Shown: in pieces, positions 9,434-17,899 of the stretch | How the letters are laid out: each line of letters begins with the position of its first letter | How positions within the stretch are numbered: position 1 is the stretch's first letter | Assembly (NCBI RefSeq): GCF_001434665.1 | Contig: NZ_AZDG01000002.1 | Location: 83,879 to 147,878, forward strand | Direction of reading: 5' to 3' | DNA: 64,000 nt | Origin: Companilactobacillus tucceti DSM 20183 | GTDB lineage: Bacteria > Bacillota > Bacilli > Lactobacillales > Lactobacillaceae | Position numbers and translations under genes: made by a program | Notes under the pieces: generated by a model | Databases searched by the model: none | What the model was told of the DNA's origin: nothing | What the model saw: only the letters and a program-made list of their open reading frames with translations

Positions 9434-10039
9434 TCATATCCACTTATTTTTTCTAGCAATATATAGAGCTTCAATTCTAGAACGTGTACCTGTTTTACTT
9501 AGAATTGAAGAAATATAATTTCTGACGGTTCCATCTGAAAGAAAAACTTTTTTTGCAATTTCTTGACTGCTCAGTCCTAAATCAATTTGCTTTAAGATAT
9601 CTATTTCTCTGTTTGTTAATGGATTCTTTTCGGAAGTTAAAATGCTAGTTACCAGTTCTGGAGCAAAAATTGTTTTTCCGTCTAAAACTTCTTGAATGGT
9701 TTCAATTAATTCGTCAGTTGGACTATCTTTTAATAAGTATGCATTTACTTTGGCGGATACGGCTTGTTCAAAATAACTGGCTTGAGCAAACGTCGTAAGA
9801 ATAATGACTTTAACATTTTGCTTGATGATCCTTAATTGAGAAGCAATTTCCAGACCAGACATCTTAGGCATTTCAATATCTAAAATCGCTATATCAGGTT
9901 GTAACTTAATTATATCTTTTAGTGCTGATTCGCCATTCGTTGCTGTACCGATGACTTCTATGCTATCTTCAAGATTTAATAGAGTCGATAGGGCAGTATT
10001 TAACATTTCTTGATCTTCTGCTAGATAAACTGTAGTCAT
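9434..10039 (-). CDS. NarL/LuxR-family response regulator
   Basis: A 201-residue two-component response regulator. The receiver domain is at residues 1-120 with acidic pocket Glu8-Asp9, phospho-acceptor Asp54 (ILDIEMPKMSG) and a conserved lysine in LLKDSP. A LuxR/GerE helix-turn-helix occupies about 137-197 (LTNREIDILKQI... SSQEIA). It is last in a minus-strand operon: ABC ATPase, permease, histidine kinase, regulator. Only 3 bp separate it from the kinase gene. By analogy with DesR, LiaR and LnrK-type systems, it most likely controls its own exporter operon. Palindromic TGACA/TGTCA half sites lie upstream of the ATPase gene. Confidence 0.93.
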   Translation of the reverse strand: MTTVYLAEDQEMLNTALSTLLNLEDSIEVIGTATNGESALKDIIKLQPDIAILDIEMPKMSGLEIASQLRIIKQNVKVIILTTFAQASYFEQAVSAKVNAYLLKDSPTDELIETIQEVLDGKTIFAPELVTSILTSEKNPLTNREIDILKQIDLGLSSQEIAKKVFLSDGTVRNYISSILSKTGTRSRIEALYIARKNKWI

Positions 10040-10042
10040 TAT

Positions 10043-11143
10043 TTACTCCTTAGGAACTTTAATTGAAATTGTTGTTCCTTTTTTTGATTGAATTTCTAAG
10101 GTTCCTTTAATGTCCTCAATTCTCTGACTCATTCCTTGGATTCCGAAGGCGTTTTTTCTAATTTTCGAGTATCCAACCCCATTATCTGAAATTGTTAAAT
10201 AAAAATGCTTGTTGTCTTCGTTGAATTGAAAAAATACATAATCTGCCATGCTATGACGAATTATATTGGTCGAAGCTTCCTTTATTACTGATGCAAGAAT
10301 ATTTTGAATATCTTTTGGCCAATGTTCGGAAATATCTTCATTATCAGAACTTAGATGTATTTTAACTGTTTGTAGGTTATTTTCTTCCTCAATCATTGCA
10401 GCGGCAATAGTTTTTTCATTTAAATCAGCTACAATTTGTCTAACTAGAGTTAAATTCTCTCGTGAAGTTTTAGCAATGTCTTTTAGTTCAGAGTGAGCTT
10501 GTTCAACATTTTTATCGATCAATTTATCAGCTAATTCCGTTTTAAGAGTTATTAATGAAAATGATTGTCCAAGATTATCATGTAGATCCTTTGCAATTCT
10601 AGAACGTTCATTTTGTCTGATAATTGATTCCAAACGTTTATTATTTTGGTTTAATGAGGCAAGCCTTCTATAGGAATTACTAAGTGATCTAGCAGCAAAA
10701 GGTGAACCAACTGCAAAAGTGATTGTAACAATAACACCAAAACTATCGTAACGATTAAAATGGTAAATCATATTGAATCCAAGGGGTATAGTGATTAGTA
10801 TTAAATAAATAAGGGTGTAAAAATGGAATCTTTTTTGAGTGATTTTAACAGAACCTATTTCCCATGCCGTAAAAATAAATAGGGTACTCATATCGTGAGT
10901 AAAGCTAAAATAAATAGCTAAAATAAGCTGACCAATAATATCAAATGTTAGTAATGGCTGATTTTCGTAACCATCACGATATAATTTTAAAAATATTATG
11001 ATCAAAAAAAGAGAAAACCAGTCAAAATTTCCGTTATTAAATAACATTTGACTGGTAAGGATAATTAATGATAGTGTCCAAAAGTATGGCATGAAACCAA
11101 AACGTTTTGGAAACAATATCTGTTCTTTGAAGAATTTTTTCAT
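10043..11143 (-). CDS. Sensor histidine kinase (HisKA_3, NarL/DesK-like)
   Basis: A 366-residue membrane sensor kinase. Residues 20-155 hold about five to six hydrophobic helices with very short loops, so it probably senses something within or at the membrane. A coiled-coil linker at about 160-180 leads into the HisKA_3 dimerisation helix with phospho-accepting His188 (SRIAKDLHDNLGQS). The HATPase domain has an N box (EASTNIIRH, about residues 293-301) and a G box (DNGVGY, FGIQGM). The ATG overlaps the stop of the permease gene by one base (TAATG), indicating translational coupling. The partner is the response regulator 3 bp downstream. Confidence 0.93.
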   Translation of the reverse strand: MKKFFKEQILFPKRFGFMPYFWTLSLIILTSQMLFNNGNFDWFSLFLIIIFLKLYRDGYENQPLLTFDIIGQLILAIYFSFTHDMSTLFIFTAWEIGSVKITQKRFHFYTLIYLILITIPLGFNMIYHFNRYDSFGVIVTITFAVGSPFAARSLSNSYRRLASLNQNNKRLESIIRQNERSRIAKDLHDNLGQSFSLITLKTELADKLIDKNVEQAHSELKDIAKTSRENLTLVRQIVADLNEKTIAAAMIEEENNLQTVKIHLSSDNEDISEHWPKDIQNILASVIKEASTNIIRHSMADYVFFQFNEDNKHFYLTISDNGVGYSKIRKNAFGIQGMSQRIEDIKGTLEIQSKKGTTISIKVPKE

Positions 11144-11895
11144 TATGTTAATTCCTTATGTCTAAATCTTGTTAGGATAAATGTAAAAGTAATTATTATT
11201 AGTAACCAAATAGTTAAACCCAAAATTTGATTTATACTTATACCTTTATTATAAAGTATAGACTTATCAATAGACGAAAGCTCGAAAGTAGGAGTTAATT
11301 TACCAAAAATTTGTAGCCATTTTGGCATCATGTCAATGGGCCACCATAAACCACTAATCATTGCTAAAGGAAATACTATTAGATTATTTAGCAAGTTTAT
11401 CGTGTTTGAATTTTTGAATAGTGAGATAAGAATACCTACAAAAATCAATGGAATTGTTCCCAAAAGGTTGACTGTCATAATGATCAACCATGTGACAATG
11501 TTTAATGAAATATGATTAATTACTATACCTATTAGAATGATTGCTATTGAGGATATAACATTTAAGAACATAAAAATGATAATTAGTGAAAGATAGTATT
11601 GCCATCTGGGAAGAGGTGTTAGTTTCGTAAATAGATCGAAGTGACTAGTGTGATCTTCCAATAATGTATTTGATACTGTGATGACAGAACCTAAAAGACA
11701 ACTATAAATAATCATACTTATAAGGTAGTTGGTATTCCAAATTTTTAAATTAGCCTTAGAGATACCTGAAGTCAGCACTTTTGTATACAACAAGTAAAAG
11801 ATGATTGGTAACATCATGTCAAACAAAAAGAAACGTTTGTTTCTTAAAATTATTCTTGTAAAATTTAACCTTACTTGGTAATTAAATTTAGTCAT
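11143..11895 (-). CDS. ABC-2-type transporter permease
   Basis: A 250-residue integral membrane protein with six predicted helices, the topology of ABC-2 export permeases (drug, bacteriocin or lipid exporters). The ATG at 11895 is chosen because AAGAAGG lies at proper spacing upstream; a second ATG at 11913 would add six residues (MKKVKK). Either start overlaps the end of the ATPase gene, indicating coupling. Together with the ATPase it should make a half-transporter pair exporting an unknown compound under control of the adjacent two-component system, like LnrLMN/YvfRS-type systems of Bacillus. Substrate unknown. Confidence 0.85.
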   Translation of the reverse strand: MTKFNYQVRLNFTRIILRNKRFFLFDMMLPIIFYLLYTKVLTSGISKANLKIWNTNYLISMIIYSCLLGSVITVSNTLLEDHTSHFDLFTKLTPLPRWQYYLSLIIIFMFLNVISSIAIILIGIVINHISLNIVTWLIIMTVNLLGTIPLIFVGILISLFKNSNTINLLNNLIVFPLAMISGLWWPIDMMPKWLQIFGKLTPTFELSSIDKSILYNKGISINQILGLTIWLLIIITFTFILTRFRHKELT

Positions 11896-12766
11896 TTTTT
11901 TTACCTTCTTCAAAAGAATTAAATAGTGAGTCTAATGAGTTTTGATGTACTTTTAGATTAGTTACTCCCTTTAAATAGGGACTTAACTCTTGCATTAATA
12001 GTTCAGGATCAGATGTTATCAATTGATAATGAGTACCAAAATGATTTAATTTTTTGAGATTTGTTAGATTTCCGAAAACATCTAATATGTTGCTATCAAA
12101 TTCGATTAGACTTTGCCCTTGTAGTAAACGAAGTTGTGCAATTGAGTCATCGAATTTAATTTGGTGGTCTTTTAATATAATGATTCTGTCAGCAACATTC
12201 TCCAGTTCTTCTAAATAATGACTAGTTACGAAAATAGTTTTACCTTGCTTTTTTAATTGAAGGATTTCTTGCCAAAAATCAATTCTACTTTTACTATCCA
12301 TTCCAGATGTAGGCTCGTCTAAAAATAATAATTCTGGGTCACCAGCAATGGCTAAAGAAAATGCTAGGTGACGTTTTTGACCACCTGATAATTGTGACAT
12401 TTTTGAATGTTCGAATTGCTTTAAATCTGATATTTCGATTAGCTTTTGATATGTTTTGGGTGTTTTATAATAACTGCGCGTTAATTCAATTATTTCTTTT
12501 ACTGTTATACGGGTAAGAGTAATATTATCTTGCATCATTACGCCAATATGTTCTTTAGGATGTTTTGAATTTGGAAATATACTGATTGAACCGGAATCGT
12601 GACTTATCAAGTTGAGCATTATATTAATTAAGGTAGTTTTTCCCGCACCGTTTTTTCCTAACAGTGCTATGATTTGTCCGCTTTGAATCGTTAGATTAAT
12701 ATCATTTAGAATTGTGTTTTGATTATACTTTTTACTTAAATGTTCAACGGTAATAATATTTTCCAT
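11888..12766 (-). CDS. ABC transporter ATP-binding protein
   Basis: A 292-residue ABC ATPase of the drug/bacteriocin-exporter (CcmA-type) subfamily. Walker A GKNGAGKT is at residues 37-44, the signature LSGGQ at 126-130, Walker B LLFLDE at 146-151, and the switch histidine in VTSHYLEE. A C-terminal extension of about 80 residues follows, as is usual for this subfamily. The ATG at 12766 is preceded by a perfect AGGAGG ribosome binding site; an upstream in-frame extension to 12853 has no support. It is the first gene of the four-gene exporter/two-component operon. Confidence 0.93.
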   Translation of the reverse strand: MENIITVEHLSKKYNQNTILNDINLTIQSGQIIALLGKNGAGKTTLINIMLNLISHDSGSISIFPNSKHPKEHIGVMMQDNITLTRITVKEIIELTRSYYKTPKTYQKLIEISDLKQFEHSKMSQLSGGQKRHLAFSLAIAGDPELLFLDEPTSGMDSKSRIDFWQEILQLKKQGKTIFVTSHYLEELENVADRIIILKDHQIKFDDSIAQLRLLQGQSLIEFDSNILDVFGNLTNLKKLNHFGTHYQLITSDPELLMQELSPYLKGVTNLKVHQNSLDSLFNSFEEGKKND

Positions 12767-12832
12767 AATTATTACCTCCTTTAATTGATAACTAAATTTT
12801 AAGGCGATTGAACATTGTGGGGTAGTAAGTAA

Positions 12833-12860
12833 TGTCACAATATAATATGACAAATGTCAT
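12833..12860. promoter_or_regulatory. Palindromic operator candidate upstream of the exporter operon
   Basis: ATGACA-AA-TGTCAT at 12847-12860 is a perfect inverted repeat. A third half-site, TGTCA, lies at 12833-12837, so three TGTCA/TGACA half-sites occur in 28 bp. They lie 67-94 bp upstream of the ATPase start and just past the neighbouring terminator. The likely binder is the operon's own NarL-type regulator (inference). Confidence 0.45.
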
Positions 12861-12893
12861 AAAAAATAGACTACATTAAAAATGTAGTCTATT
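12861..12893 (-). terminator. Terminator of the PRD regulator gene
   Basis: A 13-bp perfect stem, AATAGACTACATT at 12865-12877 and its complement at 12881-12893, with a T run on the minus strand. The stop codon of the regulator gene lies inside the stem. Confidence 0.88.
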
Positions 12894-14562
12894 CTTGCGT
12901 ATTAAGTATTTTTAACAGATCATCATAACTAGAAATCTGTTTTATTTTTTCTTTTGGGGTGTTATGGAATATCTTATATAGGTAACTAAATATTTGACGA
13001 GATTCTTCTTCTTGATCATTTATCACAACATTTAAGATTAAGTTGATTAAATTATTGTTTAAATTTACAGGGTTATCTAACTTTATCGCAAATATATTAC
13101 CAAATTTAATATTGGCAGTAGCGTGGGGAACTGCAATTACACCGTCTATTATAAGTTGATTACCAGCTTCCTCACGATTGATCAAGGTTTGAATTAAATC
13201 ATCTGATAAGAGATCTCTGTTCTTAAATTCGGATAGACCAATCTTTAAATTGCTTAAGTAATTTCCATTGCTATTAGCAAGATTTAGATAGTTATTTGGC
13301 GTCAAAATATTACTTAAATTCTTATTGATGTAGTAATTACTTGTGATTCTCTTTAAATAGGATATGTGTTGTTGATTGATAATTCCGTTGATAGAAATAT
13401 CAAATTGTCCAGAATCACCTCGATTGGGTCCGTTCATAATGCTTATATCATAATGATTTGTTTTTACAAACTTTTCAAATTCATCTTTTGAGTAGACACT
13501 TTTAAGATTGATATTATTGATATTTTCTAAAAGAATATTCTCGTTGATATTGGCAATTGAACGTTGGTAAGTGTACATCAGTATTTTAATGTTTTTATCT
13601 TCAGACATTATGTCCATAGCTCTTACGACATATAGACCAATATATTCATCATTGATGGAAATATCAGGTATTTTGTTTTCGATAGTTTTTCTAAAGTCAT
13701 TAGCTAGATCAAAAGCAAAAGGATTCTTTATTTTGATATCTTTTATTTGTTTGATAAGAGACGCTGATATGAAAGTAGGGAACAAGTTATTACGGCATAA
13801 GTGTTCTGTAATATCCGTTACTAAAGTAGTTTCATCTAAACGTAATCCATATTTGTTAGTTACTTTTCTTAAAACTTCTTTGATGAATGAGGTATTTAGT
13901 TTGTTTAGTGTTTCTATTTTATCTAAATAAAAGTCCTGTGTATCTTCAACTTTACAAATATTTAATGCAATAAGTTGTGCTGTGATCTGCTTTGATACAA
14001 GGTACTTATTCACTTCTGGCGGGATATATTGCTTATTCTTTTCAATTATCTTATTAATGGTAGGTAAGTCTAATTCAGGTATATTCTGAATGAACTTGGG
14101 ATTATTGAAAATTAAATAAGCTAATAAATCTACTTCAGTTATTTTTTTGAATTCAATTTGATAGCCTTTACCTATTTTTGAAACTATATTGATAAATCCG
14201 TGGTAACGATTATTCAATCTTTCAACTGTATTAGTCACTTCTCTTTTGGAAAGGTAAGTCTCGGCCATTAGATTGTCTATACTTTTATTTTTTAAGATTA
14301 ATAATTTAAATAAAAAAGTTTGATCGTCAATTTCAAATTGTTCAATTAAAGATTGAAATTCTCGGTAATTTTTAATTACCATGTGGTATTTGCTACTAGA
14401 TTTTATCTGAGCAATTGATCTCTCGATTAGATATTGATTAATTTCGTTAATGTCACGAATGATAGTTCTGCGTGAACTATTTACTTTTTCGGCCAATTCG
14501 GTCCCCGTATAATCATCATTCCAAAGTAAAATTAAAATTTGTATTTGACGAACATTTAACAT
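12889..14562 (-). CDS. PRD-containing PTS-controlled transcriptional regulator (LicR/MtlR-like)
   Basis: A 557-residue regulator. The N-terminus (residues 1-60) is a winged-helix HTH (WNDDYTGTELAEKV... SRRTIIRDI). A second HTH-like region follows, then PRD-type helical domains in the middle and a fructose/mannitol-type EIIA domain from about residue 410, with the phospho-histidine in VPHA (His480). This is the arrangement of LicR/MtlR-like DNA-binding activators, not of RNA-binding BglG antiterminators, which have an N-terminal CAT domain. PTS phosphorylation should set its activity. It starts 1 bp after the malY-like gene on the same strand and probably controls the adjacent PTS operon. An EIIB-like segment is not obvious to me. 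Confidence 0.85.
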   Translation of the reverse strand: MLNVRQIQILILLWNDDYTGTELAEKVNSSRRTIIRDINEINQYLIERSIAQIKSSSKYHMVIKNYREFQSLIEQFEIDDQTFLFKLLILKNKSIDNLMAETYLSKREVTNTVERLNNRYHGFINIVSKIGKGYQIEFKKITEVDLLAYLIFNNPKFIQNIPELDLPTINKIIEKNKQYIPPEVNKYLVSKQITAQLIALNICKVEDTQDFYLDKIETLNKLNTSFIKEVLRKVTNKYGLRLDETTLVTDITEHLCRNNLFPTFISASLIKQIKDIKIKNPFAFDLANDFRKTIENKIPDISINDEYIGLYVVRAMDIMSEDKNIKILMYTYQRSIANINENILLENINNINLKSVYSKDEFEKFVKTNHYDISIMNGPNRGDSGQFDISINGIINQQHISYLKRITSNYYINKNLSNILTPNNYLNLANSNGNYLSNLKIGLSEFKNRDLLSDDLIQTLINREEAGNQLIIDGVIAVPHATANIKFGNIFAIKLDNPVNLNNNLINLILNVVINDQEEESRQIFSYLYKIFHNTPKEKIKQISSYDDLLKILNTQE

Positions 14563-14563
14563 A

Positions 14564-15730
14564 TTAACTGCGAATGCCCAACTCCATTCGCTTCAAACCC
14601 TCCTCTAGTTTGATTTTAGGACAGGCGATATTCATCCTTAAATAATTACTATCTCCATATGTTGTACCAGGCATTATGCCAACTTTACCTTTATTAATTA
14701 GTTTGTCCTGTAGTTCATCCATTGAAATATTCAACTTAGAAACGTCCATCCATGCTAAGTAGGTTGCTTGTGGTATTTTGAAACTTATCATAGGAAACTT
14801 TTCTTTGAGAAACTTATCAATGATCATAAAATTTTCATGAAGGTAAGGTACCAGTTGGTCTACGTATTCAACACCTTCTTCACTATATGCTGCCATTTGT
14901 GCATACATCCCTAATATACTTACTGATGATAAAGCATTTTTATCTTTTAATTCAACTAAAAAGGCATTTTTTAATTCTTCATCGGGAATAAATGTATAAG
15001 AACCTATTAAACCAGGAGTGTTAAAGGTTTTTGAACCGGAAGAACAAATAACGACATTTTTTTGAGTGATATTTGTGATAGGGATGTATTTTGATCCAGG
15101 ATAAACAATATCTTTGTGAATATCGTCAGAAATGACAAAGACTTTGTATTTGTCACAGATTTGCGTAATTCTTTCCAATTCCTCTTTAGTGAATACTTTA
15201 CCAGTTGGATTATGTGGATTTGTTAAAAGAAAAATCTTGGTCTGTTTTTGTGATATTACTGCTTCAAAAGAATCCCAATCTATCTTATAGCCGGATTGGG
15301 CACTACCTAACCTTATTGGTATTAACATGCGGTTGTTTTGCTCAATTACTTTATAAAAGGCATCATACATTGGTGTGAATGTCGCTACAGCCTCATTTTC
15401 ATTTGATAGTAAACGAATAAATGTTGCAACACTGAAAATAACACTAGGACTATATACGATCCACTCTGGGTCTATTGTTGCTTGATCTCTTTTCTCATAC
15501 CAACAGGTAATACTGTTTTTATAGTCATCGTGGTTCCATCGTGAATAGCCATAAATGGGATGTTCAATACGTTTCTTTATGGCAGTTTGTACAGATTCAG
15601 GAACCGGAAAATCAGTGTCTGAAATAGAGAAGGGGAGAATATCATTTCTTCCAAAGCGGTCAGCGATGTAATCCCATTGTGTACTGTAAGTATTTTTACG
15701 ATCAATAACATTATCAAAATTATATTTCAT
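14564..15730 (-). CDS. MalY/PatB-family PLP-dependent C-S beta-lyase or aminotransferase
   Basis: A 388-residue fold-type I PLP enzyme of the MalY/PatB group (cystathionine beta-lyase type; many members split C-S bonds to a thiol, pyruvate and ammonia). The PLP lysine is Lys234 in SSGSKTFNTPG. Other family marks are NPHNPTGKVF (residues 171-180), SDDIHKDI (201-208) with the PLP-contacting aspartate, and RMNIACP near the end with the carboxylate-binding arginine. GAAAGGAAAAAC gives a good ribosome binding site. Unusually, a strong terminator hairpin sits only 15 bp upstream, leaving no room for a promoter after it, so expression must depend on read-through. The PRD regulator follows after 1 bp. 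Confidence 0.88.
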   Translation of the reverse strand: MKYNFDNVIDRKNTYSTQWDYIADRFGRNDILPFSISDTDFPVPESVQTAIKKRIEHPIYGYSRWNHDDYKNSITCWYEKRDQATIDPEWIVYSPSVIFSVATFIRLLSNENEAVATFTPMYDAFYKVIEQNNRMLIPIRLGSAQSGYKIDWDSFEAVISQKQTKIFLLTNPHNPTGKVFTKEELERITQICDKYKVFVISDDIHKDIVYPGSKYIPITNITQKNVVICSSGSKTFNTPGLIGSYTFIPDEELKNAFLVELKDKNALSSVSILGMYAQMAAYSEEGVEYVDQLVPYLHENFMIIDKFLKEKFPMISFKIPQATYLAWMDVSKLNISMDELQDKLINKGKVGIMPGTTYGDSNYLRMNIACPKIKLEEGLKRMELGIRS

Positions 15731-15744
15731 AAGTTTTTCCTTTC

Positions 15745-15780
15745 AAAAAAGGGGATGTGACATAGTCATTCCCCTTTTTT
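15745..15780 (-). terminator. Intrinsic terminator immediately upstream of malY (possible attenuator)
   Basis: Stem AAAAAAGGGGA at 15745-15755 and TCCCCTTTTTT at 15770-15780 continues inward as GTGAC/GTCAT around a 3-nt loop, giving T runs on both strands. On the minus strand it lies between the PTS gene and malY, and the malY ribosome binding site begins within a few bases of it. See the adjacent structured element. Confidence 0.8.
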
Positions 15781-15806
15781 AGTTTCCAAATTTTTATTGA
15801 CTAAAC

Positions 15807-15917
15807 GTGTCACAAAAGGCTGCAACCTACACATAGCTACGAACCACGAATGATTGATGGTGCTAATCATTCGTGCCTCTAGACTATGCTCCGGTGGCAA
15901 ACCACCTTTTGTCACAC
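15807..15917 (-). ncRNA. Structured intergenic element (candidate cis-regulatory RNA or dispersed repeat)
   Basis: A 111-bp segment closed by near-perfect 13-bp arms, 15807-15819 and 15905-15917, with one mismatch. Inside are a perfect 11-bp hairpin (CACGAATGATT at 15845-15855 with AATCATTCGTG at 15865-15875), a 5-bp hairpin (GGTGG at 15893-15897 with CCACC at 15902-15906, sharing two bases with the outer arm) and a 5-bp CATAG/CTATG extension. 53 of 111 bases are G or C, well above the AT-rich surroundings. It starts 12 bp after the EIIBC stop and ends 27 bp before the terminator preceding malY. It lacks the T-box and SAM-I consensus. Its class is unknown. Confidence 0.5.
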
Positions 15918-15928
15918 TCTCTTCAAAT

Positions 15929-17362
15929 TTAAGCGGCTTTTGCTTCTTTTGCGGCTTGTTTTTTAAGCCAGTGACTCTTGAAAGTAATAATGAATAGTAC
16001 ATTTAGAGCTAATCCAACAGCAACACATAAGTAGAACCAATACCATGGTGATTCTAGACCTATTAGTGGATCAAAGATACCAATACCAGGAGCTGTTCTT
16101 TCAACGTTTAAGAAAATTGTTAAAGCACCTGTGATACCTCCAGCCAAAGTGTTAGCTGTAATCATTGGAAGTGGTGCGGCTAGTGCATAAGGGATAGCTG
16201 GTTCTGTAGCAACAGTCATACCAACTAAGAAAGCTGACCAAGAAGCGGCTCTTTCTTGTTTTGAGAAAATTGATGGTTTGATCCAAGTTGCAATAGCAGC
16301 GGCCATTGGTGGAAGTAAAGTTACAACACCAACAATACCGTACCAGTTGAATACGTGTGAACTAAGTAGTGAAAAACTAAAGAACCAAGCTGTTTTGTTG
16401 ATAGGACCACCCATATCAAAGGCTAACATTGCTCCAACTATGAATCCACCAAGGACTTTCATTGAAGTTGGGATGTTTTGTAGGAATGTTAACATAACAC
16501 TCATTAACCAAGCCATTGCTGGACCGAGTAAGAAGTAAGTTAGTAATCCGAAGACTAATAGTGTAACAAATGGAATGATCATGTATCCTAATACTGATTG
16601 GAAATTCTTACCTAGTTTAAGTTTCTTGAAGTATTTAACAAAATAACCAACAGAAAGACCGATAACGATAGCACCTAAGAAACCGGCACCAGATTTAGTA
16701 CCAAGTAGTTCATTATCATTTGCTAAAAATGTAACTAAGAAAGCTGGAGCAAAAGCAGGCTTATCAGAAATTGCATAAGCAATATAGGCACCCATGATGG
16801 GAATCATGAATTGAAAGCCTAAATTACCAATGCTAGTAATGATCCAGGCTATTGAAGGAGAAGTCCCTTTTCCTAGAGGAGTATTTGGCATTCCAAATTG
16901 TACCATCATGCTACCAATAGCAATTAAAAGACCACCACCGATAACGAATGGTAATGCGGCCGATACACCGGCCATTAAGTAGCTCATAACACCTTCAGTA
17001 ACTTTTTCTTGGTCAGAACCTAATTTAACTTTAGAAGCTGAAAGTACGTGAGCGTTACCTTCCAAGTCATCAAATAATGTATCAATATGTTTTAAAGCTT
17101 CAGATACAGGTAATTCAACAACTTTCTTTTGATTAAATCTTTCTTTATCATGATCTGTCAATCCTTTTCCGATTGCTAGGATAACGTAATCAGCTTCAGA
17201 AATTTGTTCAGGAGTTAATTTGTTTTCAACACCGCTGGCACCTTGTGTTTCCACATGTACTTCATAGCCAAGTGATTTTGCTTTTTCTTCAATAGCTTCG
17301 GCTACCATATATGTGTGAGCAATGCCGGCAGGACAGTTTGTAACAGCTACTATCTTTGTCAT
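15929..17362 (-). CDS. PTS fructose-family transporter, EIIBC component
   Basis: A 477-residue membrane sugar transporter of the fructose/mannitol PTS family. The EIIB domain (residues 1-100) has the phospho-cysteine Cys10 in VTNCPAGIAHT. An EIIC domain with about nine to ten membrane helices fills residues 120-470 and includes AALPFVIGGGLL, the FDMGGPINK motif and EPAIPYALA. The sugar is taken up and phosphorylated from PEP through HPr and the EIIA encoded just upstream. No fructose-1-phosphate kinase or glycosidase is in the operon, so fructose itself is not the obvious substrate. The gene starts 12 bp after the EIIA stop. Confidence 0.92.
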   Translation of the reverse strand: MTKIVAVTNCPAGIAHTYMVAEAIEEKAKSLGYEVHVETQGASGVENKLTPEQISEADYVILAIGKGLTDHDKERFNQKKVVELPVSEALKHIDTLFDDLEGNAHVLSASKVKLGSDQEKVTEGVMSYLMAGVSAALPFVIGGGLLIAIGSMMVQFGMPNTPLGKGTSPSIAWIITSIGNLGFQFMIPIMGAYIAYAISDKPAFAPAFLVTFLANDNELLGTKSGAGFLGAIVIGLSVGYFVKYFKKLKLGKNFQSVLGYMIIPFVTLLVFGLLTYFLLGPAMAWLMSVMLTFLQNIPTSMKVLGGFIVGAMLAFDMGGPINKTAWFFSFSLLSSHVFNWYGIVGVVTLLPPMAAAIATWIKPSIFSKQERAASWSAFLVGMTVATEPAIPYALAAPLPMITANTLAGGITGALTIFLNVERTAPGIGIFDPLIGLESPWYWFYLCVAVGLALNVLFIITFKSHWLKKQAAKEAKAA

Positions 17363-17374
17363 AAGATCACCTCA

Positions 17375-17821
17375 TTAATTATTAACTATGTTATTTATTG
17401 CATCGAATACTTCGGTTTCTGAACCATTCTTTAATATTTTTACAAAATCTTTGTGAACCAATTTACGACTAAGCTTTGCTAATAATTTCAAATGTTCGTC
17501 TGCTTGGTCATCGGGAACTAATAAACTAATAAATGTATTTACGGGTTTGCCGTCAAGTGAGTCCCATTCAATATCTGAACTGCTACGGCCAAATAAAATT
17601 GTTGCACTTTTAATGTTATTTGAAAGTGCATGTGGGATAGCAACTCCATTGCCAAAACCAGTTGTTGACTCTTCTTCACGTTCTAGGTAATCTTTAACTA
17701 ATTCAGACTTATCATTAATTATATTTATGTTAAATGCTAAGTCTGCTAACGATTCCATTATTTCTTTTTGGGTTGAACCTTCTAGGTTCATGTTTATGTG
17801 ATTGATTTCAAAAATACTCAT
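17375..17821 (-). CDS. PTS fructose/mannitol-type EIIA component
   Basis: A 148-residue soluble phosphotransfer protein, type-2 EIIA fold, with phospho-accepting His64 in GNGVAIPHALS. It receives phosphate from HPr and passes it to Cys10 of the EIIBC protein encoded 12 bp downstream. It is first in the minus-strand operon EIIA, EIIBC, (structured element and terminator), malY-like, PRD regulator. A CcpA-like site and a perfect inverted repeat lie within 100 bp upstream. An AGGAG ribosome binding site precedes the ATG at 17821. Confidence 0.92.
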   Translation of the reverse strand: MSIFEINHINMNLEGSTQKEIMESLADLAFNINIINDKSELVKDYLEREEESTTGFGNGVAIPHALSNNIKSATILFGRSSSDIEWDSLDGKPVNTFISLLVPDDQADEHLKLLAKLSRKLVHKDFVKILKNGSETEVFDAINNIVNN

Positions 17822-17870
17822 ATGTCTTGGCTCCTTTGTTTGTTCTATTTGATTTCAAATACATTGTATG

Positions 17871-17884
17871 AGAAAACGGTTACA
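17871..17884. promoter_or_regulatory. Candidate cre site upstream of the PTS operon
   Basis: AGAAAACGGTTACA matches the cre consensus TGWNANCGNTNWCA at 13 of 14 positions (A for T at position 1). It lies 50-63 bp upstream of the EIIA start, where it would overlap the promoter and allow CcpA repression. Confidence 0.55.
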
Positions 17885-17899
17885 TTTTTAATGTGCAAA

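Noticed and set aside
15807..15917. T-box or SAM riboswitch as identity of the structured element
   Set aside because: The T-box core (AGGGTGGNACCGCG) and the SAM-I core motifs are absent, so no known class was assigned.
15766..16002. Minus-strand 78-codon frame over the EIIBC end
   Set aside because: It reads through the end of the EIIBC gene in another frame and through the hairpins of the structured element; it has no protein-like composition or ribosome binding site.
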